Assembly: GCA_035772735.1 (NCBI GenBank) | Contig: JASDFA010000007.1 | Location: 83,785,501-83,849,500, forward strand | DNA: 64,000 nucleotides | Direction: 5' to 3' | From: Datura wrightii | Taxonomy: Eukaryota; Streptophyta; Magnoliopsida; Solanales; Solanaceae | Shown here: piece after piece, positions 44,701 to 57,056 of the stretch | Layout: every line of letters begins with the position of its first letter | Position numbering within the stretch: position 1 is the first letter of the stretch | Made by a program: the position numbers and the translations under genes | Notes under the pieces: generated by a model | Told to the model about the DNA's origin: nothing | What the model saw: the letters and a program-made list of their open reading frames with translations, nothing else | Database searches by the model: none

Positions 44701-46839
44701 TGCATGTTTTGGGAGAAGAGTCTAGCACTGAGCGGGCTAAGGGTTGATCATCCTATGCCCCAGAACTATGCGCCAATGTAGGTTGATACTATTATATTAT
44801 TGGGACCTCCCTTGTGAGCTATCCCCATTCCGAATGGTCCATGATCTTGATATCGATATCATGGTAGCGTCCTTAACCCTGGCAAGGATTTGGACGGCTC
44901 TACCCACTTGAGTGTAATAATCGGGACACGTAAGCTCTATCATGGTATGTCGGTTAAGTGACGAGTCTCCCATTGTCTATATGATTCAGATTTTCATATT
45001 CATTACTCCTTGTTATCATTTTATAAATGCATGTCGTAAAAGCAAGGTTTGACTCATTGTTCAGCTTTTCTTATAAATGTTATATTTCAGCTTTGAGTCT
45101 TTCGAGTTAGTTATGATGTTATGAAGCTGTGTATTGTCATGTTATTAAAAGATTGTGATTTCAGAAAGAATGCATGCAAGCCCTCCTCTTTGATTTGAAA
45201 GCTTATGATATGTTATGAAATGCTTTAAATGATTTACTTTGCTTAAGCTGTTTTACATACCTTGCATACTCGGTACATTCCACGTACTGACCTGCATACT
45301 CTATGTTGTATTGTCTCATGATACAGGACCCAGCTCCAGGCTCAGCCCCGCTCGTAGTAAGTTGTTAGAGTTAGTACCTGCTTGGTTGGTGAGTCCTCAT
45401 CCTTCGAGGGCTAGACTTTCAGTTTCCCTCATGTATTTCAGCTTCAATATTGTTGAGTTAGTTGGGGTCTTGTCCCATCAACTCGTCTTGATTAGAGGCT
45501 TTTCACACCTATGTATGTATTCATCTTCGGATTCTTATTTTGATGTTATGTTGAGTTAGACTTCCACTGAGTTTATATTGTTGATTCTTCAGTTTATTGA
45601 TTGAGTTAGATGTATGCTTATTCCATGGGTCTACTTGGTCTCTTAGGGTCCCTTATCCCGTGTTGTGATCCGGGCCTTTGTTCAGGTCGTGACACAAGTC
45701 CAACCAAAATAACCACATCCCTTCTCAATATCAAAACCATCTCATAAACCTCAATTCTAGGTCATCACATAAACTCATGGCTTTCTAGCAACTTCCTATG
45801 AGTCCCGACCTTGGAACTTCCTTAAAGAGTAGAAATAATAGCCATGAAAGGGTATAGGTGAGTTACTTACCTTGAAGGAGGGAGAAGTGCTCAAGATCTC
45901 AAGTGTTGAAACTCAAAAGTTGTTTTTGACCTTGCTAGAGGAGAGAGAGAGGATTGGATATCAAAATCTTGAGAAGGTCATGGTTTGATATGTATAATCA
46001 TGTGAGATGTTTCTCCATGCTTAGAAGGATTTTAGAGCTCTTTTCGTATTGTTAGGGTCGAGTTTGGATGAAAAAATAAGAAAGCGAATCCAAAATTACG
46101 TTAAAAAAGGGATGAAAATACATTTTACGATTAATAAATTGCCATATGTTGACCACAAATTCAACTTACGGGCCATATATTGCATCGTATGTTGACCCCT
46201 CTACTACCCATTCACTTCTTAGAGACTTACAGCCAAAAACTGCCAGTTAAGGCCGCATATTCAATTTGCGATTCATAGGTTAATTCGCGGTTCATAACTG
46301 CTTGATAGTACTTCAGTAAAATGCTCATAACTTTTTACTCCAAGCTCTAATTGATGAATGGTTGGATGTGTTGAAAACTAAATTAATAGGTATTTAATTT
46401 GATAGGTATAACTTCCAAAAATACTTTTTAGATTGGGAGATATGATTGTTTGAAGTTGACCCTTATCCATAAACTTCACATATTCTTCACTCTTCTCTTT
46501 GTACATGTTTTTTTCTCACATATGGCCAACATACAACCCATACTTCCTATGTATTTTAAATCTTCTATCTCATTTACGGTGCCAGGTATGACCCGTATGT
46601 CCATTTTGTGGTCCGTACTCTTATCCGTTCTTGGTAAAAGTCAAAAAATCGATCATTTCAATTCCTAACCAACTCCAAAATTCCTTAACATATTATAACT
46701 CATGCTTTAATCCTCCAAACACTTACGATTCATTAAAAATTTTCTAGATTAGTTTTACCCACATACAAAGAACATTTTAAATCTTAGTTGATACAATGTG
46801 TTACATTAACAGATTTGTAATTGACTTTAAGGTCTTACA
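41730..46839 (-). repeat. Degenerate LTR, interrupted by a solo LTR
   Basis: In element sense it would start tgtaagacctt (46839) and end near cctaagcccaggatcggggtgtaata (41730), analogous to the ends of the other Tekay-like LTRs. A donor-like aag|gtaagt lies at 45870, where such LTRs carry theirs. Without the insertion it is about 2.6 kb. No target duplication was found, and no internal region lies next to it. Confidence 0.45.
43216..45694 (+). repeat. Solo LTR, Tekay-like, with target duplication
   Basis: It runs from TGTAATACC to GTCGTGACA and is flanked by CAAGT on both sides (43211-43215, 45695-45699). It contains TGATATCGATATCA at 44848-44861 and a donor/acceptor pair at 44026-45326. 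With no internal sequence it is the product of LTR-LTR recombination. Small ORFs inside are not genes. Confidence 0.92.
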
Positions 46840-47300
46840 TGTTAGGACTTTTAAAAAATACTAAATTTTATAATATTAAATATTAGGAGTTCTTACCTTT
46901 TACACATAATTAAAAATTTAACAATTGTAACTTTAATTAATTTCAAAGTCCTAAATATTAGGATAGTAATAAAATGATAATTATTTTCTACAATTAGAAA
47001 ATAACAATTTTATTCATTTTAGAGTCATTTAATGAAGGAAAAAAGTTCAATCAACATTTCTAAGGACCTACATGCTATTAATATAGTGTAGATTTATTTG
47101 TCGCACATTTAAATTTGCTTATTCTATATTTTACTAGCTTTATTTTCTAGTAATTAGTATAAATATTTATTACCATATTCTGTTGATCAAATGAGCTTCA
47201 AAATTCTCTTTCATAAATTTTTTAACCCCTTTTACAAATTTGTTTATGGAATTCAACCTTTTTTTAAATGTCTTGAACAACTAACTGCTGATTTTAAATA
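46840..47300. other. AT-rich intergenic stretch
   Basis: No ORF, repeat boundary or regulatory signal could be supported here. Confidence 0.5.
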
Positions 47301-47305
47301 GTAAT

Positions 47306-47621
47306 TTAAGGAAATAAAAATATGCAGCGGAATAATATAGCCACAAGTGAAAGACCAACAATGACTATATAGAAGAAATTAATCAAACTAGCAAGAAGAG
47401 GTATGAGGTTTTATTCAATAACTCAAACAGTCTTAGATCTCACTACAATGAAATATGTGACAGAGCACCCGTATTATAATACTAGTAAAACAAATTAGAC
47501 TAGGACTAGAAAACCTATTCCTATATGAGTTGACAAATAAATCCTAACCAGACATGAAATAAACTACTAAATATCAAATCCTAAACAACTTAGGTTTCCT
47601 ACTCAAGGATTATCTCCTACA
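47306..47621 (-). repeat. Copia 3' LTR
   Basis: It shares tttattcaataactcaaa, atgaaatatgtgacag and aaatcctaaacaacttagg with the copy at 51592-51887. In element sense it starts TGTAGGAG, directly after a purine tract. Confidence 0.82.
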
Positions 47622-48300
47622 TAGCCTCCCTTAAACCAAGATCTTCAAACTTAACCATGCCTATCATCTTCTTCAACTTTATGAACAACTCCAATTTTAG
47701 CGTCTTTGTGAAAACATCAGCAACTTGTTCTTCAGTCTTGCAATAATCAATCTCCTTAACTTGAACGAAGACACGAATAAAGTGGAATTTCATGTCAATA
47801 TGTTTGTTGCACCCATGAAAAATCTGGTTCTTTGTTAACTCAATTGCAGACTTACTATCACAAAATATTTTAGTTGGACTATCTTGCTTGTGTTGAAGAA
47901 ATTCAAGCATCCTTCTCAAGCATAATGCTTGTGTAGCACTACTTGTTGCAGCCATATACTCTGCTTCTTCTGTTGACAAAGCAACAACTTGTTACTTTTT
48001 TGAAGATAAAAAAATACACCAGATCCCAAATAAAATGCATAGCCAGAAGTACTTTTTCTTTGAATCATATCACCAGCCCAATCACTGTCTGTGAATCCAA
48101 CAAGACTACTATCATTAGTCTTTGAATAAAATATTCCATCAAAATGTGTACCTTGAATATATCTCATAATTCTCTTAGCTGCTTGCAAGTGAGATTGACG
48201 TGGAGACTCTACAAATCTGCTTATTAATCCTACTCCATAAGTAATATTAGGCCTTGTAGAAGTCAAGTACCTTAGACTTCCTACAATTTTTCTATAATAT
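47617..48300 (-). pseudogene. Copia RNase H remnant
   Basis: Two overlapping frames (48266-47916 and 47979-47617) show FTDSDWAGD, KSTSGYAFYLGS, STEEAEYMAATSSATQA and IFCDSKSAIELTKN, the core and C-terminal motifs of copia RNase H. A frameshift near 47960 separates them. The last codons, up to the stop at 47617-47619, overlap the polypurine tract aagggaggcta (47622-47632), an economy usual in copia elements. Confidence 0.9.
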
Positions 48301-49124
48301 GTAGCATCTACAAAATCACCGGTTTATTCTTTACTCAACTTCAATTTCTCTTCAACAGGGGTCAAAATTGATTTGCCTTTGTCCATATTAAATCTCTTTA
48401 AAATATCACTAGCATATTTTTTCTGAGAGATAAAGATTTTATTTTCCAATTGAGAAACTTCAATGCTAAGAAAATAAGACATTGATCCTAAATCAGTCAT
48501 CTCAAACCGGCTAATCATAGCCTCTCTAAACATAGAAATTAATTCGGGATTATTGCTAGTAAATATTAAATCATCCATATATAAGCACACAATAAGAATG
48601 TCTCCATCAGAATTACATTTGATGTATAAAGTATGCTCATAGGGACATCTACGAAAACCATGTCCAATAAAATATGAATCAATACGAGTATACCAAGCTC
48701 TAGGGGCTTGTTTCAACCCATATAATGCCTCCTTTAACTTGTAAACTTTATTTTCTTGACCCCTTTTGACATAACTTGCAGGTTGCTCCACATACAGTTC
48801 TTCCTCAAGAACACCATTCAAAAAAGAAGATTTCACATCCATTTGATAAATTTTCCAACAATTATTAGTAGCCAGAGAAATAATCATTCAAACAGTATGA
48901 AGTCTAGCAACAAGTGCAAATACCTCAAAATAATCATTACCTGCCTTTTGCTTGTATCCTTTAACAACTAATCTTGCCTTAAAATGATCTACTTCTCCAG
49001 TTGGTTTGTATTTGGTCTTGTATACCCACTTGACTCCAATTGGTCTTTTTGAAGGTGGTAAATTTGTCAACTCCCTGTTATTTTTCTCGATAAATAAATT
49101 TCTTGGTTCATTGCATCCACCCAA
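48301..49124 (-). pseudogene. Copia reverse transcriptase remnant
   Basis: 49124-48888 carries KWVYKTKYKPTGEVDHFKARLV. After a stop, 48887-48324 carries QMDVKSSFLNG, KEALYGLKQAPRAWY and the catalytic CLYMDDLIFTSN (intact YMDD). It copies element RNA to cDNA in functional relatives. A nonsense codon at about 48888 and a further break near 48324 disable it. The linker to integrase (49125-49302) has lost its frame. Confidence 0.92.
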
Positions 49125-49302
49125 TAATCATCTTTAGCAGCTATCTCAAAAGTAACTTGATCACAATCTGCAAATAATGCAAAATTTACAATATCTTCAT
49201 CGGATAAATCATTGTCATTACCAATAACATAATCTTGCAAGCTGGTAAATGGTGACGTCTTTGTGGGGGACTAGATGTTTCTGTTTGGACCAGATGTGCT
49301 AC

Positions 49303-50260
49303 TTATTCCTCTTGATGTCTGCTAGAACTTCCTTCCTCCATAATTGAAATTATTGTTTGAGGTTCACACGGGTCAGTATTTTTCTTTGACCAATTCCAAG
49401 TACTTTGCTCATCAAAAGTAACATCTCTACTAATAACCTTTACTATATCTGGATTAAATAACTTGTAGCTCTTTGTCTCATGACTATAGCCAATAAAAAT
49501 GTATTTTTCTACCTTATCATCTAATTTCTTTCTCAAAACATCAGGAACATGAGCGTAAGCAAGACAACCAAATACTTTTAAATGAGAAATATTTGATTTC
49601 TTACCTGTCCAAACCTCTTGTGGAGTTTTTTCAAAATTAGATCGAGTTGGACACCTATTTAGAACATAAATTGCACAGGAAATAGCGTCTGTCCAAAAAC
49701 TTTTAGAAATATTTTTGAAATGCATTATAGATTTCACCATGTCCATCACTGTTCTATTTTTTCTTTCAGCCACACCATTTTGTTGAGGAGTATATCTAGC
49801 TGTTAGTTGATGTTTAATACCACACACCTTCAAATAATCATCACAAACAAGAAACTCAATGCCTCTATCAGTTCTCAATGTCTTAACAAAATATCTACTT
49901 TGCTTTTCTACATAAACTTTGAAGCTCTTAAAAACTTTACATGTATTAGATTTATTTTTCAGAAAATATACCCAAGTCTTTCAGTTAAAATCATCAATAA
50001 AAGTAATTAAGTACTTACTACCTCCATTGGAAGAAACTTCAACTGAGGACAAGTCTGAGTGGATTAACTCCAATGGTGCATTTGCCCTCCAAACTTTACC
50101 TTTTTGAAAAGGTTCTCTGTACTTCTTTTCCAAAATACAAGACTCACACTTTATATCAAAAAAGTTAATACAAGGCAAACCATGAACTAATTTCTTTCTT
50201 GCAAGAAATTTCAAACTCCTAAAATTCAGATGTCCAAAGTGTAAATGCCACAACCAAGTA
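49303..50260 (-). pseudogene. Copia integrase remnant with GAG-pre-integrase domain
   Basis: 50253-49981 starts WHLHFGHLNFRSLKFLARK (zinc-binding HHCC region) and includes CESCILEKK and LELIHSDL (first catalytic Asp). 49878-49303 has RTDRGIEF (second Asp), TPQQNGVAERKNRT (catalytic Glu) and the GKKSNISHLKVFGCLAY segment. A frame change near 49980-49880 and stops interrupt it. The catalytic residues remain recognisable. Confidence 0.92.
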
Positions 50261-50640
50261 TCATTAAGATTTAAGAACTAAAGCAAGGTAGATCTCCACA
50301 ATTGAGATAAAGAGGCCACAAATGACTTTGTTCGTCTTTACCTTTGCAACTAATCTTATTTTATCATCACTAATAGTGCCAATTTTGTCCTTAAAATGCA
50401 AATTATATCCCTTTTCTATCAGTTGTCCCAAATTCAATAAATTATGATGAAGACTCGAAACATAATATACATCAGATATAAAATGAGGAGATCCATCTTT
50501 TGAAGTAATTAGGATTTCCCCCTTTCCAATAGCAGGCACCTTTGCATTATTACCAAGTCTTACTGTAGATCCAAATAATTCATCTAAATCAACAAATAAT
50601 TCTTTATTTCCAGACATATGATTACTACACTCAGAATTAA
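50261..50640 (-). pseudogene. Copia protease remnant
   Basis: The sequence around NSECSNHMSGNKELF corresponds to the family's DSGCSNHM active site. Both Asp and Gly are replaced (NSE), so it is catalytically dead. VRLGNNAKVPAIGKGEI and YVSSLHHNLLNLGQLIEKG follow, as usual. Confidence 0.85.
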
Positions 50641-51580
50641 TAAACTATCCATTCCCTTTATTTTCTTCAATGCTTGAGCTAGAAAACAATAAAGTCTCTT
50701 GTTTATCTCTATAATTTTCAGTCATCTTTGCATGTACTTCTCTATTTTCAGATTTATTGAACCAACAATCCCTTTGATAGTGTCCAAAATTTCCACAATT
50801 ATAACATTGAACTTTTGATTTATCACGTTTTTAAAAATTTTAATTACTCTGTTGTTCACTCCAAAAATTATTATTATTTTTATGGTGATAGGAAAAATTA
50901 CCTATACCACGGCCTCGAAAATTACCTCTACCTCTAAAATTCCGAACTCTTTGATTTGTTTCAGTCAGATTTGATGTCTCTTCTTTTGTTTTAGGTTTAT
51001 CCACCTTTTCTTGTAATGCCTCATTCACTATTTCAGCTGTTTGCTGATTCAAGGACATCTCATATGTCATCAATTCTCCTTCTAAATCATCAAGTCTCAA
51101 AGTGCTAAGATCTTTGGTTGCCTCGAGAACCGCCTTCTTGGTGTGAAATTTTATACTCAAGGACTGCAATATTTTTTAAACAATTTTGACTTGATCTAAT
51201 GTTTCTCCATTAGTACTCATATCATTGGCAATATTAGTGATTCTTGTAAAGAATTCCTTGACGGACTCAATTGGTTTCATCCGTGCTAACTCATACTGTC
51301 TTCTCAACTCTTTCAATTTGACTTTCCTTACGTCAGCAGAAGCTCGATGTGAATTCACCAAAATCGTCCAAGCCTCCTTTGCTGACTTTGCAAGTAAAAA
51401 TTTATTATATACATGCAATTCAACCTTGCTGTCAAGGTAGAAACGTGCCTTATTATTCAATTGTCTATCTTTCTCCAATTGTGTGACTGCTTCACCCGTC
51501 AATGTTGTGCCTTCTGGCGTTTCCACGAAACCTTTATCAATAATGACTATAGTCCAACAACATTGAAAAAATTCTTCATC
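50641..51580 (-). pseudogene. Copia gag remnant
   Basis: 51526-51176 carries the gag core (FLLAKSAKEAWTIL, ELRRQYELARMKPIESVKEFF). 51169-50840 carries the helical C-terminus and the RGRGNFRGRG linker. The CCHC knuckle CYNCGNFGHYQRDC lies at about 50768-50810. Stops near 51172 and 50835 interrupt the frame. Only about 55 bases separate the primer site from the core, so the N-terminal part of gag has been deleted. Confidence 0.87.
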
Positions 51581-51591
51581 TAATGATACCA
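51581..51591 (-). other. Copia primer-binding site
   Basis: In element sense it reads tggtatcatta, the tRNA-iMet type start with changes after tggtatca. Confidence 0.65.
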
Positions 51592-51887
51592 GCCCTCAAA
51601 ATTATTTTTTCAATCAAACTTAAAAACAAGACAACTAGGTAAATATGGAAACCAACAAGAAGAGGTAGGAGGCTTTATTCAATAACTCAAAAACTCTCAA
51701 ATCTTACTACAATGAAATATGTGACAGCGCACCCCTATTTATAATACTAGAAAACTAAATTAGACTAGGACTAGAAAATCTATTCCTATATGGCTTTGAA
51801 ATATAGATCCTAACCAGACATGAAATAAACTACCAAATATCAAATCCTAAACAACTTAGGTTTTCTACTCTTGGTTTATTTCCTACA
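51592..51887 (-). repeat. Copia 5' LTR
   Basis: The direct repeat of 47306-47621. The outer boundary (cctaca|gtaat) is clear; the inner edge beside the primer site is uncertain by a few bases. Confidence 0.75.
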
Positions 51888-52072
51888 GTAATTCTTGAGC
51901 CCAAGTATTAGTACAAGTTTGAATTTTGTATTCTAAAGCTATTACAATATAGTCAATAAATAATTATATTTAAATATGTTTTGGACATAACTAGAATATG
52001 AAACTTCCCTATTTTCAATAGAAAATCTCTCTTAGTTTTTGAGAGATCAAGTATGTCATTAGGTAACCATTT

Positions 52073-53141
52073 TGTTAACTTTAATTTTTAAAATGTTTTA
52101 ATGATGACAATTAACAGTTTAACTTGATGCATAAATTAGGTAAAGCATCGGGTCCTCAATACAAGCAGAAATCTAGCTTTGATGATAGGATAGCTTTCTA
52201 AATGGAAAACTGACTAGACAACAACTGAAGAAGAAAAATCAGCCCGTGATCTATCATGGAAAGATTTAGCATAAATGATAAAGAAATAGAAATCAAGACA
52301 AGATAAAGGGATAAGCTTTCTATATGGAAAGCCTACTCAACAACAGCGGATGGAAAGTTTTAGGATCAACAATGTTTACAAAAGGAAGATCAAATCTTGG
52401 TCTACTTAGAAAGGTCTGACATCAGCAATTAAGGAAGGATAAGATTATCAATTAAGATCACAATATTCGAGAATATACGAAGAAAATCAATAAGAAATCT
52501 TGGTGTTCGGTGGAAAGATCCAACGTCAAGGAAGGACGAGATCACAACATCCGAAAATAGAGAAGGAAGTTAATCAACACCTCAATCATATCAAGATGAT
52601 TTGATTGAGAAAATCACTTGGGTTACCCTTGAGAGAAAATCAACCAAGATCAAAGCAATTGATCTTATTTCCTTCTCAAGATCATCTCACGAGCTCTGCA
52701 AAATGATAGTGAAGACTCAAAAAAGAAGGTTCAACTTCACTTGATCAATCTTGACCACTGTAGTTCATATTCGATCACTGTAATTTGAAATAGTTATTTA
52801 GTGAGATAAAAAAAAAAGAAAGAGTTAGGTAGATATATAAGCAGGGGATATAACAAAGAACTAATTCTCACCAAGACTATTGATGTTGCTCTTCTTGTAA
52901 ATGAATTCCAATTAGCTTTAACGGAACCCGGGGAACCCTTGTAAGCCAAAGGGACTGGACTAGGGACTACCTTGGTAATTCAAGTCAATATAAAATTCTG
53001 TCTCTTGCATTTATGTTCGGTTCTTATAATTGTCTTATATGTTACTAACACTATCTGCAGGAACATATTTGACTGAGCATTCCATATAGTCGACTAATTA
53101 GTCTTTCATGAAAAATTTTATATTCACTCCTTTGTTTATCA
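52073..53141 (+). repeat. Sire-like 5' LTR
   Basis: It runs from TGTTAACTTT to GTTTATCA. A TATA-type agatatataagcag lies near 52830. Only one LTR is in the window, so the left boundary rests on the TG start and the similarity in style to known LTRs of this group. Confidence 0.7.
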
Positions 53142-53143
53142 AT

Positions 53144-53155
53144 TGGTATCAGAGC
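53144..53155 (+). other. Primer-binding site, tRNA-iMet
   Basis: tggtatcagagc is the exact complement of the tRNA-iMet 3' end, two bases after the LTR. Confidence 0.92.
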
Positions 53156-53200
53156 AGGTCTCACTCTTAGTTTCTTAACTACAAGTGAGATAAAGATCAA

Positions 53201-54125
53201 ATGGCAGTGTATTAAATCCCCAATGCTATCCTTCAAGTTGGTCACTCCTCAAACAGACCTCCATACTTCAACAGACAACATTACTCCCATTGGAAAGAAA
53301 GATTCAAAATTTTTGTTCAAGTAAATGACTTTCAAGCATGGGTAGTAATAAACACTAGACCAAAACCTATCTCCGAAATCTCTATGACTACTAAAGCTGA
53401 TTTGAAAACTTTCGATGTCACAAAAGAGCAACAAGAAGTAATACAAACTAATACTAAAGATATTAGTTTGCTTTATTGTACAGTAAGCAGACCTGAGTAC
53501 GATAAAATCTCTACCTGTGACACTGCTAAAGAGATGTGGGATAAACTTGAAGTAACGTTTGAGGCTCTGCAAAAGTGAAGGAAGTAAGGATAAATGCACT
53601 AGTTAATGAATACAAACTGTTCAGAATGATCGAAGAAGAAAATGTTGAATCAATGTTCTCACGTTTAAGCAAAATAGTAAGAGAACTTAAGTCATTTGGA
53701 ATGACATATCCAAATGGGCTGCAAGTAAGAAAAATTATCTGAAGCCTTCCTAAAGCTTGAGAAATGAAGGCCACAATCCTTGAATACAAAGATTTGGAAA
53801 ATCTAACATATGATGAGCTTCGAGGAAACTTGATGGCATATGAATAAAATCACATCAGCAGGTATTCCAAGGAAGAAAAGAAGAAATCCATGGCTATCAA
53901 TGTAGTATCACATGAAAATGAAGAAAAATAAGATGAAGAAAATAGCAAAGGTCTCGCCCTAATAAAAGAGGAGTCGGACATATTCTAAAACAAAGGAGAC
54001 AAAGACCTCAAGCAGGATACATGAATAATGACAACCAAAAGAATGATGAGAGATGTTATCATTATCGAAAACCTGGTTGTACAAAAAAATTGTCCAGACT
54101 TAAAGAAAAAGAAATTTAGGGAAAA
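53201..54125 (+). pseudogene. Sire-like copia gag
   Basis: The ATG at 53201 is followed after three codons by TAA. Downstream frames show HYSHWKERFKIFV, TAKEMWDKLEVTFEA and TYPNGLQVRKI, typical of UBN2-type gag. The knuckle near 54053 (CYHYRKPGCTKKNC) has lost the second Cys and its usual His, so RNA binding is doubtful. At least four stops and one frame change are present. Confidence 0.85.
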
Positions 54126-54955
54126 ACAACTCAAAATCCATGGGAGCCTGGAGTAATGAAGACACCTCTAATGAAGAACCAGAAGAAGCTGAAATTATTT
54201 GCTTTATGGCTTTTGAAGAATCAAGTGATGTAAGATATAAACTTTGTTTAAATTGTCAAGACTTAAAAAAGTCCTTGGATCTTGTCACCGATGAACTTCA
54301 AAAGATTCTCGATGAATACAATAAATTGGATAAGGAGAAAAAAGACTAGAAAATTCTTCTTGAAGCAAGTCAAATTAAAGTAGGTCTGCTGAAGAAAATC
54401 TAGGTGATATCAAAATGCAATTAAATAACATTATAAAATCACTTAGTCACAACTCAGTCAACTCCAATAGATTGGTTAAAAAATCTTCAAATTCTTTTCA
54501 ATCTAAAGGTTCATACAAGAAAGGCATGTGGGTAATTGATAGTAGTTGTTCCAGACACATGACAGGAAAGAAAGAAAGTTTCAACTTTGTAAAGAAGATT
54601 GATGGAGATTAGGTTTGGAGAGAACGCTAAATGTGAAGTGGTTGGAGTGGGATCTATCACAGTAAGTCCGTCCTATTACTTGGTTGAAGTATATCTTGTA
54701 AATGGTCTCAAAAATAACTTGCTGAGCATCAGTCATATGGACACCGGGTTTGACATTTGATTTAATGCTCTCAGATGTATCATTAGTAACTCTACTAAGA
54801 ATATCACCCCCATTGGAGATCGGGTAGAAAATATTTATATTCTAAATAATATTGATCTTCATACACTCACTTTTTTGTCTGCTACTTCAGATGATCCCTG
54901 AATCTGGCACAAGAAACTGGACCATGCAGTATGCACACTATTGAAAAATATTCTA
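54126..54955 (+). pseudogene. Sire-like copia gag tail, protease and start of integrase
   Basis: 54140-54349 is an acidic, Lys-rich helical stretch (EESSDVRYKLCLNCQDLKK) seen between gag and protease in this group. 54415-54612 ends with WVIDSSCSRHMTG, where the catalytic DSG reads DSS. YLVNGLKNNLLSIS and LWHKKLDHA mark the protease end and the pre-integrase domain. The gene is cut at 54955. Confidence 0.82.
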
Positions 54956-57040
54956 TGTTACATCCTGTAAGTTCCTAAATGTTTAGTCGGCCTATTCGTA
55001 CGTTAGTCAAGAGTTTTAGAGTATGACGCATACGAGAAAGGGCCCGGGGAAAGGTCGAACAAGCATGGAATAGAGACCCATGGAAAAGGCCGGAGTAGGC
55101 CGCGATAGGGGCGGCGTGTCACGGACCCCCCTCCGTGCGCGTTGGGCTCCGTGGCACGCTCATAAATTGGACCGTACGGACCCCCTGTCCACCGCCCAAG
55201 TATATATAAAGCCCCTCCCTTCATTATATGTGATATTCACATATCCACATTTGGCCAGAGGAGAGAAATACAAAGAAATTGATAAATTTTCGTCCGTTTA
55301 CGCTACAAAACACTGTCAAAATTAAAAATTAATTTCGAGTATTGAAGTTTAAGGCTGTATGGAGCATTACTATGGAGTTATTTTCATGAAATTCGTCCAA
55401 AAATTGTAGCCCCGTCGAGCCAAAGTTGTCAGAATTGCCCCAAATTGATCTCTATACGATCACATGCTTCAAGTGAGTATTTCTCTCTTCTAAACTTTCG
55501 AGAAATTATAAGTTTTTGACCATGTTCTGTTAAGTTGAAGTATAGTTAATATTTATATAAAAAGTTATCATTTTTACCAAATTTAGTACTGAAATTTGTC
55601 TCATTTTCCCAGTAGTACAATTACAATTGGAAAGGGCTATCGAATACAACCTGAAACTAGCCAGTTAATCCGAAATCAGCGATTGAGGTATGTTAAGGAG
55701 AATTCCTTCGGCAAGTCAGTTTCTTTAGTATTGTAACTCAATTTAAATCCCAATAAGAGGACCAAAAACATATTAATTGTGATTAGCTATTGTTATTAGC
55801 TGAAACTAGTATCCTATGTTTAGTTTGGGATTGACTATCCCCTGTATAGCCTTCCATGACCAACACCAGGGTTATTAGCTGTGTCAACGCCTGCTAGGGC
55901 TGAGATGATGTTGCTCCACGGAGTGGTATGCCATCTGCTAGGGAAGAAGATGGGGTCCCAGGCCCTCATACAATCCATTCGATGGCTGGATTATTATATG
56001 CCGTATCGGCACCACACCCCCGTCGAGCCTGGTGCCCGGGGTGCAGATATCAAGAGTCCACTGGACTCAGGCACAACTACAGTCAGTGGCCGAGCGGGCT
56101 CAATTGTAGACCTAGGGGACTGGTAGGACGGCTATAGCTATTAGTTGACCCAGTGTGTCCTTGCTAGGGGTATATAGATTGAGGTGTGCTCACCAGGGCT
56201 AATGGGGGCCCCAGGTGGGTTATTCTGTGCTGATTGTACATTTTGGCTTATGGGGGCCTGGTAAGGTTCTTGTTTGTATTAGTTACTGATAAATTAGATA
56301 GTAGGAAGTTCATCTATACAGGTAGTATATCTATCCTTCCCTTTCAATTATTTTCAATTTCATTCCTCTTATTCAGTCATTTACAATTATTGCCTTACAT
56401 ATTTGGTACATATTGTACTGAAGTCCTTCTTGGGGGCACTGCATTACTTGCCTACAGGTGCCGATAGACATGGACCAGGACTTCCTTAGCTTTCTGCCAG
56501 AGTTAGTAGAGCAGTCAGCTCCATTCCACTAGAGCTAATAGTTAGAAGGTTGACTCTGTCTTTGTTGTACAGTTTATGGGTAGGTCAGGGCCCTGTCTCG
56601 ACCAGTATATCACTCCTAGAGCCTTGCAGATTGTTTCAGATTTCCTGTGGTTAGTCATTGATAGCTGTGTGGGGCCCATATGTGCTTTATCTTGCATGTT
56701 GGCCGTGTGGGGCATTATTTAGCTATTAGTTAGCGGCCTTATCGGCCATAGCTTAGTTTAGTCTGGATTTACTTTTCAGTCATAACTATACATCATGGGA
56801 GTCTTGTCGGCCCGCATAGGATTCCCTATTGTTACTTGTTTCTAGTTAGCTGTTTTCTTTTACAGGTGGCTATAAGGCCTTATCGGCCGGGGCTGTGTTT
56901 ACAGTCGTGATATAGCCTGTTGTTTTCTTGATTTAAGCTTTAGTGCTATTCAGGCACTAGAGATGCGTAAGCAGTCAAGTCAGTTCAGACCCTAGTAGGG
57001 CACCAGGTGCCAGTCATGCCTCCCAAGGTGGGGCGTGACA
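54956..57040 (+). repeat. Chromovirus 5' LTR
   Basis: It runs from TGTTACATCC to GGGCGTGACA, 2085 bp. TATATATAAA is at 55201-55210. The motif GTGTCACGGA (55116-55125), with a partial mirror TCCGTGGCACG (55148-55158), lies upstream. This resembles the palindrome of the A/B/C family; the D-type copy at 2810 lacks it. The donor/acceptor pair is at 55473-56457. Confidence 0.92.
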
Positions 57041-57044
57041 AACT

Positions 57045-57056
57045 TGGTATCAAAGC
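57045..57056 (+). other. Primer-binding site, tRNA-iMet type
   Basis: tggtatcaaagc, one change from tggtatcagagc, four bases after the LTR. Confidence 0.85.

Larger units (their letters stand above)
47306..51887 (-). mobile_element. Ty1/copia element, degraded, near full length
   Basis: Copia order on the minus strand: gag, protease, integrase, RT, RNase H. LTRs of about 300 bp lie at 47306-47621 and about 51592-51887. GTAAT flanks both sides (47301-47305, 51888-51892). Many stops and frameshifts are present, and the gag start is missing, so it is inactive. Confidence 0.88.
52073..54955 (+). mobile_element. Ty1/copia element (Sire-like), 5' half
   Basis: LTR (52073-53141), tRNA-iMet primer site, gag, protease and the start of integrase. 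The chromovirus at 54956 cuts it after LWHKKLDHA, so any remainder would lie beyond the right edge of the window. The gag type (UBN2-like) and LTR style resemble the Sire/Maximus group. Confidence 0.82.
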
